The position numbers were made by a program, and so were the translations under genes. 64,000 bases of DNA from NCBI GenBank assembly GCA_017744715.1, contig JAGIAT010000009.1:124001-188000 (forward strand). Direction: 5' to 3'. Below are positions 17,166 through 26,143 of the stretch, piece after piece. Under the pieces are notes generated by a model that made no database searches, was not told the origin of the DNA, and was given only the letters and a program-made list of their open reading frames with translations. The DNA comes from Niabella sp. Its GTDB lineage: Bacteria > Bacteroidota > Bacteroidia > Chitinophagales > Chitinophagaceae. Every line of letters starts with the position of its first letter. Positions within the stretch are counted from its first letter, which is position 1.

Positions 17166-18275
17166 ATGAAACCCTTCTTTTTCGCATTGCTTATGCTATC
17201 GCTCGCAGCTACAATCAACGCTGTCCATGGACAATACCTTATAGTAGGTACCTATACCCATCAAAACAGCAGCAGCAAAGGCATCTATGTATATGATTTT
17301 GATCCGCAAACAGGGGATCTGAAAATCGCCGGTCAGGTAACAGCAGCAAATCCCTCCTACCAGGTAATTGCTTCCAACCAGCGCTTTGTTTATTCGGTGA
17401 ATGAAACCGCTGATGGCGGGATCAGCGCATTTTCTATTGATCCCAATACCGGCAAACTAACGTTGCTGAATTCCGTAAAAAGCATGGGCGACGATCCCTG
17501 TTACCTGGAAATTGACCGGAGCGGTAAATGGCTGTTTGCTTCCAACTATTCCAGTGGCAGCTTCGCCATTTACAATATTCAAAAAGACGGAACACTGGGC
17601 AGCCTGTCGCAGGTTATCAAACACGAGGGCAGCGGCCCCGACAGTTCCCGGCAACGGGCACCCCATGTTCACAGTACAACCATAGCGCCCGATAACCGGT
17701 TTGTATTTGTGTGCGACCTGGGTACCGATAAGATCGTAACTTACCCTTTTAATGCGGCAACCGGCAAAGTGGATACTGCTAAAGCATTTTTTATCCATAC
17801 GGCACCCGGGGCCGGCCCCCGGCATATGGTTATTTCAAACAACAAACGGTTTGTATACAATGTAGATGAAATGTTTGGTACTGTAAACGTTTATACCCTG
17901 CGCAAAGGAAGGCTGCAACCGTTACAAACAGAAAATGCCTTGAATGCGGAAAAGGGAAAAGCCGCGGGTGCAGACATCCATCTTTCCCCCAACGGTCAGT
18001 TCCTTTATGTATCCCAACGCAGCAACAGCACAATTGAAGTTTATAAAACAGACCGCAAAACCGGAAAGATCCGTTTTGTAGGCAGCCAGTCTACCAACGG
18101 CAACTTCCCCCGGAACTTCACCATTCATCCTTCCGGGCACTGGCTGATCGCCGCTAACCAGAAAAGCGACAATATCACCGTTTTCAAAATCAATCCTGCA
18201 ACCGGTATCCCGGAACCTACCGGCAAAGAGTTAAAAGCCGGTATTCCGGTTTCCTTAAAATGGGTACAGAAATAG
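17166..18275 (+). CDS. Lactonase-family seven-bladed beta-propeller, exported
   Basis: A 369-residue member of the YbhE/Pgl lactonase family, whose E. coli relative hydrolyses 6-phosphogluconolactone. It has a cleavable signal peptide (FFALLMLSLAATINAVHGQ), which makes a cytoplasmic pentose-phosphate role unlikely. The repeated propeller blades are visible as YLIVGTYTHQNSSSKGIYVYD, FVYSVNETADGGISAFSID, WLFASNYSSGSFAIYNI, APHVHSTTIAPDNRFVFVCDLG, GAGPRHMVISNNKRFVYNVDE and FPRNFTIHPSGHWLIAANQ. The conserved HVH and GPRH positions are kept. A sugar-lactone substrate in the periplasm is the likely role but is inferred. Confidence 0.9.
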   Translation: MKPFFFALLMLSLAATINAVHGQYLIVGTYTHQNSSSKGIYVYDFDPQTGDLKIAGQVTAANPSYQVIASNQRFVYSVNETADGGISAFSIDPNTGKLTLLNSVKSMGDDPCYLEIDRSGKWLFASNYSSGSFAIYNIQKDGTLGSLSQVIKHEGSGPDSSRQRAPHVHSTTIAPDNRFVFVCDLGTDKIVTYPFNAATGKVDTAKAFFIHTAPGAGPRHMVISNNKRFVYNVDEMFGTVNVYTLRKGRLQPLQTENALNAEKGKAAGADIHLSPNGQFLYVSQRSNSTIEVYKTDRKTGKIRFVGSQSTNGNFPRNFTIHPSGHWLIAANQKSDNITVFKINPATGIPEPTGKELKAGIPVSLKWVQK

Positions 18276-18372
18276 CACCGCCAACCCCGACATAAATGCG
18301 GTACGGCTAAACAGCGACAGAGCGGAATACTTTTCTAAAGTAACGACGTAAGCCGGGGAAGGCCCCGGGTTA

Positions 18373-18990
18373 TCAGATGGCGGCGATTACCTCTTTTAGT
18401 GCAAGGTTTTTAATATCCTCCAGTCGCATAACAGTTTCTGTTAAACGGTGTTTGGGGATGCCGATATCCATTACACAAAACAACTGAAGTTCCTGTTTGA
18501 TAATGGTGCAGTCAAATTGTTTTACCACATTCATTACTTCGTTAAGCTGGGTGTAATCAAACTGAAGATGGAAGGTTTTCAGCACTGGTTTGCGAACCAG
18601 GTGCGTTACCTGCAACGCCATGGCTGCTGCAGATTTATAAGCGTTGATAAGCCCGGGAACCCCTAAAAGCGTTCCGCCAAAATAGCGCACTACAATAATC
18701 AGGGCATCCGTTACCTGCCGGCTGTCGATCTGTCCCAATATGGGCCTCCCTGCTGTTCCGGATGGTTCCCCGGCGTCGCTTACGCGGAAGGTATTGCCAT
18801 CCGTTCCCAGGCGATAGGCAAAACAATGATGGTTCGCCTTGGGATGCTCTTTCTTTACAGCGGCCAGTATTTTTTTAAACTCCTCGGTATTTTTAAGCGG
18901 ATAGGCCAGTGCGATAAAACGGCTTCCCCGGTCCTTAAATTCTGCCTGTCCGCTGGTTTCAATGGTCTGATAGTAGTTCCCCTGCTCCAT
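18373..18990 (-). CDS. YigZ/IMPACT-family protein
   Basis: A 205-residue protein of the universal UPF0029/IMPACT family. The family signature is in the first half: FKDRGSRFIALAYPLKN, HHCFAYRLG, RVSDAGEPSGTAGRPILGQID and VVRYFGGTLLGVPGLINAYKSAA. The second half is the usual DUF1949 ferredoxin-like domain. Eukaryotic IMPACT binds Gcn1, but the bacterial function is unsettled. It starts one base before the ribD stop codon region (18990 versus 18992), so it is translated from the ribD transcript. Confidence 0.93.
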   Translation of the reverse strand: MEQGNYYQTIETSGQAEFKDRGSRFIALAYPLKNTEEFKKILAAVKKEHPKANHHCFAYRLGTDGNTFRVSDAGEPSGTAGRPILGQIDSRQVTDALIIVVRYFGGTLLGVPGLINAYKSAAAMALQVTHLVRKPVLKTFHLQFDYTQLNEVMNVVKQFDCTIIKQELQLFCVMDIGIPKHRLTETVMRLEDIKNLALKEVIAAI

Positions 18991-18991
18991 C

Positions 18992-20053
18992 TTAAACTAT
19001 AAACTGATTATGTATATTCTTATAAACGGTTACTTCATCGGTATCGATCATGCTTGTTTGCAGCAGCACCTGTTCCCTTAACAAAGGCGCCCGCAATCCG
19101 CTGCCAGCGATCATAGCGATGTTGGTAATGATCCGGGCTTCGTCCCATAAGCCGGTATCAATTAAGGATTGCAGCAGCTGTTGACCGCCTTCTACAAAAA
19201 CGCTCTGGATCCGGCGTTCAAACAATAGATCCAGCATTCCTTTGACCAGGTCATCGCTTTCTACGTTTATCCATTCGGCCTGCCCCAGCTTCTTTGTTTG
19301 CTTCCGGTTAAACACCCAGGCTGCATTCCCGGAATGAAACAGCCGCAAGTTCTCCGGCAGGTTGCCGGAACAGGATAATACGATCTTCAACGGCGCGGTT
19401 CCAAACCAATGACGGTTATCCAGCCAGGGATCATCCATTACGGCGGTACGGGCACCTACCATAATGGCTGCTTCCTCAGAACGCCACCGGTGCACTAACC
19501 GGTTGGTTACAGGATTGGAAATTTTTAAACGTGCGGCGGTTCCCGATGCCATTATACCGTCTCTTGTCTGCGCCCATTTTAAAATGATATAGGGCCGTTT
19601 CAACCCGTGAAAGGTGAAGAACCGCTTATTAAGCGTTATGGCCTCGCGGGTGGCGATCTGTTCAATCACTTCCACGCCGGCATTCCTAAGTTTTTCAATG
19701 CCCTTTCCGTTGACGGCCTCAAAATGATCGCGGCAGCCTACTACCACTTTCGGTATCCGGTGCCGGATGATCAGGTCTGCACAGGGCGGCGTTTTACCAT
19801 AATGCGCACAGGGTTCCAGCGATACATAAAGGGTTGCCTGCTCAATAAGCCCGGCGTGCTGTTTCAATGCATCCTGTATACAGTGCACTTCTGCATGTGC
19901 TTCCCCGTACTGCTGATGATACCCTTCCCCGATAATTTGGCCGTCATACACTAACACCGCACCCACCATCGGGTTGGGTGCCACATTTCCTGCGCCCAGC
20001 TTTGCCAGCTGAAAACAACGTTGGAGATAGATTTCGTGTATTCCTGTATCCAT
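18992..20053 (-). CDS. ribD: Bifunctional riboflavin biosynthesis deaminase/reductase
   Basis: Two-domain enzyme of riboflavin synthesis: it deaminates the GTP-derived pyrimidine and then reduces its ribosyl side chain. Deaminase zinc ligands are His53 (with catalytic Glu55) in AHAEVH, Cys82 and Cys91 in LEPCAHYGKTPPCAD. The reductase domain (about residues 155-345) has PYIILKWAQTRDG, the substrate/NADPH segments NRLVHRWRSEEAAIMVGART and SVFVEGGQQLLQSL. The ATG at 20053 lies only 33 bp from the divergent prmC ATG, with a -7 element five bases upstream. The IMPACT-family gene follows directly in the same operon. Confidence 0.96.
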   Translation of the reverse strand: MDTGIHEIYLQRCFQLAKLGAGNVAPNPMVGAVLVYDGQIIGEGYHQQYGEAHAEVHCIQDALKQHAGLIEQATLYVSLEPCAHYGKTPPCADLIIRHRIPKVVVGCRDHFEAVNGKGIEKLRNAGVEVIEQIATREAITLNKRFFTFHGLKRPYIILKWAQTRDGIMASGTAARLKISNPVTNRLVHRWRSEEAAIMVGARTAVMDDPWLDNRHWFGTAPLKIVLSCSGNLPENLRLFHSGNAAWVFNRKQTKKLGQAEWINVESDDLVKGMLDLLFERRIQSVFVEGGQQLLQSLIDTGLWDEARIITNIAMIAGSGLRAPLLREQVLLQTSMIDTDEVTVYKNIHNQFIV

Positions 20054-20058
20054 TTTTG

Positions 20059-20081
20059 CAAAAGTAAAAGAATTAAGTTTG
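20059..20081. promoter_or_regulatory. Overlapping divergent -7 elements of ribD and prmC
   Basis: Minus strand TACTTTTG (20066-20059) ends 5 bp before the ribD ATG. Plus strand TAAGTTTG (20074-20081) ends 4 bp before the prmC ATG. Both fit TAnnTTTG. At this distance transcription would start at or next to the A of each ATG, implying leaderless mRNAs. I see no clear -33 elements. Confidence 0.55.
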
Positions 20082-20085
20082 CAGC

Positions 20086-20946
20086 ATGTCTTTAAAAAAC
20101 ATAGAAAAAAGCTTTGTAAGCGATTTGCAGGTACTTTATCCCGAAAATGAAGCGCAGCAGATCTGGTATCTGGCCGTGGAAAGCTTAACGGGTTTTGACC
20201 TGCGTACGAACAGGCACCAACGCTTTAACCCCGATCCCTGCATGCTGAACATGCTGGCCGATATTAAAAAACGGCTGTTGAAAGCTGAGCCCATTCAGTA
20301 TATTTTAAACGAGGCCTGGTTTTACGATATTCCTCTTTTTGTAAATAAGCAGGTGCTGATTCCCCGGCCGGAAACCGAGGAACTGGTGAACGCCATCATC
20401 CGCGAACAGCAGAACCGGTCGTCTGTGCGCATCCTGGATATTGGCACGGGAAGCGGCTGCATACCCGTTATTCTAAAGCGCAAACTCCCGGAGGCTACGG
20501 TTGCGGCCTGCGATATCAGCCCGGATGCACTGGCGGTGGCCCGTAAGAATGCGGCCAAATATCAGCTGGATATCCATTTTATAGAGCTGGATTTTTTAAA
20601 TGAAACCAACTGGTCACAGCTGCCCTTCGTTGACGTACTGGTAAGCAATCCGCCTTATATCCCTGTTGCCGATAAAACATCCATGCATAAAAATGTGCTG
20701 GACTATGAACCGGCGCTTGCTTTATTTGTGCCGGATGAGGATCCATTGTTATTTTACCGTAAAATAGCCGCGGCTGCAACATTCATTCTTTCGCCCGGAG
20801 GGCATATTTACCTGGAAGTGCATGAAAACCTGGCAGCAAAAACGCGGCAGCTTTTTGAAGCAGCGGGCTTCCATGCGTGGATTGAAACAGATATGCAGGG
20901 GAAGCAGCGGTTTGTAATGGCGGAATTTGCAAACAGCGGAAGCTAA
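20086..20946 (+). CDS. prmC: Peptide chain release factor N5-glutamine methyltransferase
   Basis: Methylates the glutamine of the GGQ motif in release factors RF1 and RF2 using S-adenosylmethionine. The N-terminal helical domain is followed by QYILNEAWFYDIPLFVNKQVLIPRPETEEL, the cofactor loop DIGTGSGC (residues 118-125), ACDISPDALAVARKNA, and the catalytic NPPY at 188-191. Length (286) is normal. The ATG at 20086 follows a -7 element by four bases. It is divergent from ribD with only 32 bp between the start codons, and its 3' end is 16 bp from the convergent SPFH gene. Confidence 0.96.
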   Translation: MSLKNIEKSFVSDLQVLYPENEAQQIWYLAVESLTGFDLRTNRHQRFNPDPCMLNMLADIKKRLLKAEPIQYILNEAWFYDIPLFVNKQVLIPRPETEELVNAIIREQQNRSSVRILDIGTGSGCIPVILKRKLPEATVAACDISPDALAVARKNAAKYQLDIHFIELDFLNETNWSQLPFVDVLVSNPPYIPVADKTSMHKNVLDYEPALALFVPDEDPLLFYRKIAAAATFILSPGGHIYLEVHENLAAKTRQLFEAAGFHAWIETDMQGKQRFVMAEFANSGS

Positions 20947-20962
20947 GTTCCTATGCCGCTTG

Positions 20963-21913
20963 CTATGGCTGGTCCTTTTTCAAGGCATCCGTTCCCGAAG
21001 GCCGCATCATCATGCCCTGGAATTGTTTCATGGTATGCTCCATTCCTTCCGTACTTCCGTCGAGGAAAATAACATTACCTTTTCCGTACTCCGCAAAATT
21101 TTTGATTGCCTCTGTCCACATACTAAATAAGATAAAGTTGGTATCCAGGTTGGCCTGGCGCAGTTCTACCGCAGCAGAGGATACCCCTTTTGCCACCTCC
21201 TCCCGGAAAAGGGCAATCCCCTGTCCTCTCAGCCTTGCGGCCTCCCGTTCGGCCTCGGCGCTGATCTTGATCGCATTTCCCTCTGCCTCGGCAGATTTGG
21301 TTTTAGTGATCAGCAATGCCTGGCCTTCATTTTCCGCAGCGGCCTTGAGGTTATTACTGGCCACTACCTTGCTCATGGAATCCAGTATCATTTTATCGAA
21401 AGTGATATCATTGATCTGCAGATCCAGCAAGTGGTACCCCCATTCCTCCAGGGTATGATCAATTTCTATTTTCACATACTGCACAATTTCACGGCGCAGC
21501 CCCAGTACCTCGGCCTGTTTCTTTGTGGCCACAAAAGCGCGGATATTTCCCTCAATGGTGCGTACTAGGGCCTGCATCAGGTTCCGTTCATCAATAAATT
21601 TGAAGGCCACGTTCTTTACGGTTGCCTCCAGTTCATTTTGCACGGCATACAGCAGCATGCTTTTGAAATATACATTGGCCTGGTCCTGGGTTACGGCCTG
21701 AAATTCGAGTTCTACAGAACGGTTCTGCACAGATACTTTGCGGTACACCCGCTCAATAAAAGGGATCTTTATATTTAAACCCGGCCTTACGATACGGCGG
21801 TACTTTCCAAACATGGTAATGACCCCGATATACCCCTGGTTTATAGTAAACAATCCGCTAAGCACGATGAGTAAAAGAACAAGCACCCACCAATAGTTTG
21901 TAATAAATTCCAT
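20963..21913 (-). CDS. SPFH/Band 7 (stomatin-like) membrane protein
   Basis: A 316-residue slipin/stomatin-type protein. One N-terminal membrane span (YWWVLVLLLIVLSGLFTIN) precedes the Band 7 domain (GYIGVITMFGKYRRIVRPGLNIKIPFIERVYRKVSVQ). A long Ala/Glu-rich coiled-coil region follows (about residues 190-250: AEAEGNAIKISAEAEREAARLRGQG), typical of these oligomeric membrane scaffolds. No NfeD partner gene is adjacent. Such proteins form rings or microdomains and often guard proteases; a specific role cannot be given. Confidence 0.93.
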   Translation of the reverse strand: MEFITNYWWVLVLLLIVLSGLFTINQGYIGVITMFGKYRRIVRPGLNIKIPFIERVYRKVSVQNRSVELEFQAVTQDQANVYFKSMLLYAVQNELEATVKNVAFKFIDERNLMQALVRTIEGNIRAFVATKKQAEVLGLRREIVQYVKIEIDHTLEEWGYHLLDLQINDITFDKMILDSMSKVVASNNLKAAAENEGQALLITKTKSAEAEGNAIKISAEAEREAARLRGQGIALFREEVAKGVSSAAVELRQANLDTNFILFSMWTEAIKNFAEYGKGNVIFLDGSTEGMEHTMKQFQGMMMRPSGTDALKKDQP

Positions 21914-22111
21914 AACAATAATTTATTTTTATAAAGGTACGCATTAACCTATATGCAGGATCATGCATTTTACCCCCTGATCGGGGTAGTTGCCCGCAAT
22001 AAAACCATGAGGATAAATCAAGCTGTTATATATAAAAGCCGGTCTGCTGTTGCTTTATAACTTTGCCTTTGACTGCATACAACAGTAAATACCGCCATCA
22101 ACAAAAAATGA

Positions 22112-23359
22112 TCAGGAAACTGTTTTTTCTTCCCAAACCTGTACCAGGTGAATGAGTGTTTCTACAGACTTTTGCATATCCTGGATGCTGACGTACTCGT
22201 GTTTGCCGTGAAAAGCCATCTCCCCGGTGAAAATATCCGGGAACGGAATGCCCATAAAAGATAACCGCGAGCCATCCGTACCTCCCCGTGCACTGCTTCT
22301 TTTAAATGGAACACCGCTCCGTTCCATAGCGATCTTTACATACTCCCCTATCTCGGGATGTTGATCAACTACTTCTTTCATATTGCGGTACTGTTCCCTG
22401 CTCTCAAATTCGTACCGGCTGCCGGGATATCTGCCGGTTGCCTGTTTTGCAAACTGCTCCAGCCGGGCTTCGTGCAATTTTAGTTTTGACGTTTCGAAAT
22501 CCCGGATAATAAAACTCAGCGAGGCCTTTTCTGCCCCACCTTCCATATGAACCGGGTGCACAAACCCCTCCCGGTCTTCGGTGGTTTCTGGGCTAAAGCC
22601 ATCCTTTGGCAGCAGCTCCAGAAATGTTCCTGCAATTTTTATCGCGTTAATAAGCTTACCCTTGGCATATCCCGGGTGGATGCTGTTTCCATAAAAATGG
22701 ATGGTAACCCCGTTAGCACTAAACGTCTCATCGGTATAGCTGCCTCTTTCGCCGCCGTCAAGGGTATATCCAAAATCGGCCCCTAGTCTTTCCAGGTCTA
22801 CATGATCCACCCCACGCCCGATCTCTTCATCGGGCGTAAATAATATTTTGATGGTTCCATGTTTTACATCCGAATGAGTCGTCAGGTAATGTGCCAGGTC
22901 CATAATAATGGCTACACCTGCTTTATCGTCTGCGCCTAAAAGCGTGGTTCCGGATGCCGTTATAATGTCTTCGCCCCGTTTTGTTTTTAAATACGGATGA
23001 TCTCCGGGCCGGATTACCTGGGCAGGATCGTCAGGTAATACAATATCCCTGCAATCATAATTTTGATGGACAATAGGTTTCACTCCTTTACCTGAACAAT
23101 CAGAAGAGGTATCAACATGACTACAAAAACAGATCACGGGAACTTTTTTATCCGTATTTGAGGGTATGGAGGCATACACGTAGCCAAAATCATCCAGGGC
23201 CGCGTCCTGTATCCCCATTGCCTGTAATTCTTCAACCAGTATTTTACTTAAGTCCTTTTGCCTTGCAGTAGAAGGTACCGTATCTGATTGGGGATCGCTT
23301 TGGGTGTCAATCGTTACATACTTTAAAAAACGGTCAGAAACCGTAAACTGATAGGTCAT
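22112..23359 (-). CDS. pepT: Peptidase T (tripeptide aminopeptidase)
   Basis: A 415-residue M20-family zinc aminopeptidase that removes the N-terminal residue from tripeptides. Metal-site segments are present: ICFCSHVDTSSD, TTLLGADDKAGVAIIMDL, the catalytic glutamates in LFTPDEEIGRGVDH, and DGSRLSFMGIPFPDIFTGEMAFHGKHEY at the C-terminus with the last histidine ligand. The dimerisation domain lies between. I choose the ATG at 23359; two upstream codons begin with TTG. A full -33/-7 promoter ends 22 bp before it. Its transcription unit is separated from the FKBP gene by a terminator. Confidence 0.95.
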   Translation of the reverse strand: MTYQFTVSDRFLKYVTIDTQSDPQSDTVPSTARQKDLSKILVEELQAMGIQDAALDDFGYVYASIPSNTDKKVPVICFCSHVDTSSDCSGKGVKPIVHQNYDCRDIVLPDDPAQVIRPGDHPYLKTKRGEDIITASGTTLLGADDKAGVAIIMDLAHYLTTHSDVKHGTIKILFTPDEEIGRGVDHVDLERLGADFGYTLDGGERGSYTDETFSANGVTIHFYGNSIHPGYAKGKLINAIKIAGTFLELLPKDGFSPETTEDREGFVHPVHMEGGAEKASLSFIIRDFETSKLKLHEARLEQFAKQATGRYPGSRYEFESREQYRNMKEVVDQHPEIGEYVKIAMERSGVPFKRSSARGGTDGSRLSFMGIPFPDIFTGEMAFHGKHEYVSIQDMQKSVETLIHLVQVWEEKTVS

Positions 23360-23380
23360 GATCAATAGTTCAGTGAATCA

Positions 23381-23412
23381 CAAAGATACTCAAAAATTTA
23401 ATACCCTTCAAA
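23381..23412 (-). promoter_or_regulatory. Promoter of pepT
   Basis: Minus strand TTTG (23412-23409), 20 bp, TATCTTTG (23388-23381): a full consensus match. Confidence 0.65.
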
Positions 23413-23467
23413 GCAACAAAAACATTATCAGTATATTATATAAAATATAAAATATAAAAATAAATAC

Positions 23468-23492
23468 AAAAGCAGCTCTGAAAGCTGCTTTT
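23468..23492 (-). terminator. Terminator of the FKBP gene
   Basis: A 10-bp perfect stem AAAAGCAGCT-like / AGCTGCTTTT-like (AAAAGCAGCT minus one base at each edge) with a 5-nt loop, flanked by A-runs and T-runs on both sides. It begins 24 bp after the FKBP stop codon and may act in both directions. Confidence 0.8.
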
Positions 23493-23515
23493 TATCAAAT
23501 GATTTGCTGCTGTTT

Positions 23516-23971
23516 TTAAGGCATGATAATCAGCGGGCTTCCGCCTTCTATTTCTACCAGCTCCAGGTCAAAAACAAGGTCTTTACCTGCAAGCGGATGG
23601 TTGGCATCCAGGACAATTTTGTCATCGGTAATTTCTTTTACCGTTACCTGGAACTGCTGTCCCTGGGGATCACTCATTACCAGTGGCATTCCCACTTCCA
23701 CTTCCATATCCTGTGGAAGGCGGTCCTTGGGCATTTCAATGATCATATCCGGGTTTACCGCTCCATAAGCCTCTTCTGCAGGGATCGTAATGGTTTTTTT
23801 ATCACCAACGGCCATACCGGTTACTCCGTCATCGAAACCTTTGATCACCATGCCGCTCCCAATCTCGAACGGCAGTGGATCCCGGCCCTCAGAAGAATCG
23901 AAAGTTTCTCCCGTGGTCAGCTTTCCGTGGTAGTGTACCTTTACTTTATCGCCTTTTTTTGCTTGTTGCAT
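23516..23971 (-). CDS. FKBP-type peptidyl-prolyl isomerase, SlyD-like
   Basis: A 151-residue prolyl isomerase and chaperone. It opens with VKVHYHGKLTTGETFDSSEGRDPLPFEIG, then VIKGFDDGVTGMAVGDKKTITIP, as in FKBPs. The insert-in-flap domain of SlyD follows (residues about 70-120: VNPDMIIEMPKDRLPQDMEVEVG), then LDANHPLAGKDLVFDLELVEI. The histidine-rich metal-binding tail of E. coli SlyD is missing; the protein ends EGGSPLIIMP. No signal peptide, so cytoplasmic. Monocistronic with a terminator. Confidence 0.94.
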   Translation of the reverse strand: MQQAKKGDKVKVHYHGKLTTGETFDSSEGRDPLPFEIGSGMVIKGFDDGVTGMAVGDKKTITIPAEEAYGAVNPDMIIEMPKDRLPQDMEVEVGMPLVMSDPQGQQFQVTVKEITDDKIVLDANHPLAGKDLVFDLELVEIEGGSPLIIMP

Positions 23972-24060
23972 TGATTGAATTTAAAATGAATAAACTTATT
24001 TGCGGGCAAGGTAGGCTTTTTTATGCAGATGCCATAATTTGAAATCCCAGGCGCGGCCCG

Positions 24061-24669
24061 TTATTTTCCGGGAAATCCGGGGCTTTTTATAACCTCCTCT
24101 ATCTGTAATGTATGGCGCTCGCTGTGTGCAGCCAGCAACAATAATCCCTGAAACACATTGAGCGTGCCTGCCGGTGTTTGCATATAATGCGTTTCTAATG
24201 GCTCCTGTGTGGCTTTCAGGAACCCGATGGTTGAATCTCTTCTCGAAAGATAGGCGGCCAATGCCTCCTTTGCGCCGGCAAACTGGCTACCGGGCCTTAA
24301 AACCTCCGGGGCCTGCGCCTTTTTCGAGCGGTCGGTTATCGCCGCAATCAGTTGCTCATTGGTCAGCGGTTTTCCCGGCTTTATCAGTGTTGCGGAATCG
24401 TTTTTAAGCGTCATCATACACCATTGCCATATTCCGTTTTCGGCCAAAGCGATGTGTTCGATGCATTGCGCAACCGACCACCGCGAAGAATCCGGTTTAT
24501 AATTCAGCTGTGCGTCCGTTAACTGTTGCACGTCGTTAAGCAACCGCTGTTTTGTTTTAAGATAATAATCGATCGCAAATTTCCGGTCTGCCGGTGTGAT
24601 CTCATTTTTTTCAGGGCCTGCAAAGCTGCTGGCCAGGATACATAATAAGCCCAGGAACACCTGTTTCAT
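24061..24669 (-). CDS. Exported DinB-fold protein
   Basis: A 202-residue protein with a short signal peptide (MKQVFLGLLCILASSFAGP) and a DinB-superfamily four-helix bundle. Family cues are LLNDVQQLTDAQLNYKPDSSRWSVAQCIEHIALAENG, where the His of CIEHI is the first metal ligand, and GLLLLAAHSERHTLQIEEV with the paired histidines near the C-terminus. Members bind a metal and some are thiol transferases; exported forms are common in Bacteroidota and have no known role. Monocistronic. Confidence 0.85.
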   Translation of the reverse strand: MKQVFLGLLCILASSFAGPEKNEITPADRKFAIDYYLKTKQRLLNDVQQLTDAQLNYKPDSSRWSVAQCIEHIALAENGIWQWCMMTLKNDSATLIKPGKPLTNEQLIAAITDRSKKAQAPEVLRPGSQFAGAKEALAAYLSRRDSTIGFLKATQEPLETHYMQTPAGTLNVFQGLLLLAAHSERHTLQIEEVIKSPGFPGK

Positions 24670-24788
24670 AAAATAAGTTTAAGTGATCAGCGGAATAACA
24701 TATAACAAGCCGGCCGGGGCCTTTGCCAGGAGCACAGAAAACGATCGTCCCTGCCGGTTTGGCTACTTAAAGATAGACGATTTACCGT

Positions 24789-24796
24789 TATTTTTG
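24789..24796 (+). promoter_or_regulatory. -7 element of fmt
   Basis: TATTTTTG ends four bases before the fmt ATG at 24801, so transcription would begin at about the start codon (leaderless). No -33 TTTG at the usual spacing; one lies 27 bp upstream. Confidence 0.45.
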
Positions 24797-24800
24797 CAGG

Positions 24801-25745
24801 ATGATGTTGAATGAGCAGGCAAAAAATTTACGCATTGTATTTATGGGAACACCGGAATTTGCGGTAGCCAGTCTTCATGCGCTGATCCGGGCCGGGGGTA
24901 CGGTTGTAGGAGTTATCACTGCCCCGGATAAACCGGCCGGGAGGGGGATGGAGCTGCAGCAAAGCGCCGTAAAGAAATATGCGCTGGAACATCAATTGCC
25001 GGTGCTTCAGCCGGAAAAACTCCGGGACCCGGGCTTTCTTGAAGCGCTACGGCATTTAAACGCAGATCTCCAGATATGCGTTGCCTTCCGGATGTTGCCG
25101 GAAATTGTGTGGAATATGCCGCCTATGGGCACCATTAATCTTCATGGATCCCTCCTTCCCCAATACCGGGGAGCGGCGCCTATTAACTGGGCAGTGATCA
25201 ATGGCGAAAAAGAAACCGGAGTAACCACCTTTAAACTGCAACACGAAATTGATACCGGTAATATTTTGCTGCAGGAACGGTTTCCCATCGGAACAGAAGA
25301 CACCGCAGGAACGGTTCATGATATTATGAAAGAAGTGGGCGCACAACTGCTGGTAAAAACGGTACAGGGATTGGCCAACGGCACTCTAACAGAAACACCG
25401 CAACAGGTTCCGGCAGCAGCACTATTGCACCATGCGCCAAAGATCTTTACAGAAACCTGCCAGCTCAATTTTGATCAGCCGGTTACAACGGTACATAACC
25501 TGGTCAGAGGTCTTTCGCCCTATCCCGGGGCCTTTACTTTTTTTAATGGTAAAAAGCTAAAGATATTCAGCGCCACCCCTAAAGACGAAACGCCCGCCAT
25601 TCCGCCGGGAGCGTATATTACGGATACAAAAACATATCTTTCATTTGCCTGTAGCAACGGATTACTGGATGTAAAAGAATTACAGCTGGAAGGAAAAAAA
25701 CGTATGACCATAACTGATTTCTTACGCGGCTACCAGTTTAAATAG
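24801..25745 (+). CDS. fmt: Methionyl-tRNA formyltransferase
   Basis: Formylates initiator Met-tRNA with 10-formyl-tetrahydrofolate. The N-terminal Rossmann domain starts LRIVFMGTPEFAVASLHAL, and the folate/catalytic segment NLHGSLLPQYRGAAPINWAVINGEKETGVT with HEIDTGNILLQ shows the Asn, His and Asp of the active site. The C-terminal domain follows (LVRGLSPYPGAFTFFNGKKLKIF). Length 314 is normal. The start is the ATG at 24801 or 24804. No def gene is adjacent. The small membrane-protein gene lies 130 bp downstream. Confidence 0.97.
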   Translation: MMLNEQAKNLRIVFMGTPEFAVASLHALIRAGGTVVGVITAPDKPAGRGMELQQSAVKKYALEHQLPVLQPEKLRDPGFLEALRHLNADLQICVAFRMLPEIVWNMPPMGTINLHGSLLPQYRGAAPINWAVINGEKETGVTTFKLQHEIDTGNILLQERFPIGTEDTAGTVHDIMKEVGAQLLVKTVQGLANGTLTETPQQVPAAALLHHAPKIFTETCQLNFDQPVTTVHNLVRGLSPYPGAFTFFNGKKLKIFSATPKDETPAIPPGAYITDTKTYLSFACSNGLLDVKELQLEGKKRMTITDFLRGYQFK

Positions 25746-25875
25746 CCGGTGTTTATACCAATGATAATTGCGGTAGGCCAACGTCTGCAAATAACATGTA
25801 TTACGGACCACAGTTTAGCATAAAGTTTGCAGCATTATGGGCATACAGCGATGCTGTATTTTTAAAAGCCCAACT

Positions 25876-26139
25876 ATGAAAAGAACATACACACTGATTC
25901 TGTCTTTCTATATTATTGCATCGGTTATTGTTTTCGCGTTCGTAAAATTAAGTCCGGATCATGGCGACGGCACACCGGGCCTCGGCAGTACCGCCCTTGT
26001 CTTTTTTATAGTACTGATCGCGTTACTGGTGATCATTAATATTATCAAGGGCTTCACCATGGCCAAAAACTTTTTTCTGGTTGCATTATTGCACGGCCTT
26101 ATATTACTATTGCTCTATTTCGGACTGTTTTATCGTTGA
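25876..26139 (+). CDS. Small three-span membrane protein
   Basis: An 87-residue hydrophobic protein with three predicted spans: LILSFYIIASVIVFAFV, STALVFFIVLIALLVIINII and NFFLVALLHGLILLLLYFGLF. It has no recognisable family. I choose the ATG at 25876 (MKRTYTLIL), which places basic residues before the first span; an in-frame ATG at 25837 would add a non-hydrophobic leader. It converges with the PIN toxin gene, whose stop codon is 4 bp away. Confidence 0.7.
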   Translation: MKRTYTLILSFYIIASVIVFAFVKLSPDHGDGTPGLGSTALVFFIVLIALLVIINIIKGFTMAKNFFLVALLHGLILLLLYFGLFYR

Positions 26140-26143
26140 TGTT

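Noticed and set aside
22050..22066. Plus-strand TAACTTTG resembling a -7 element near 22055
   Set aside because: It would transcribe antisense into pepT and has no -33 element; probably chance in an A/T-rich gap.
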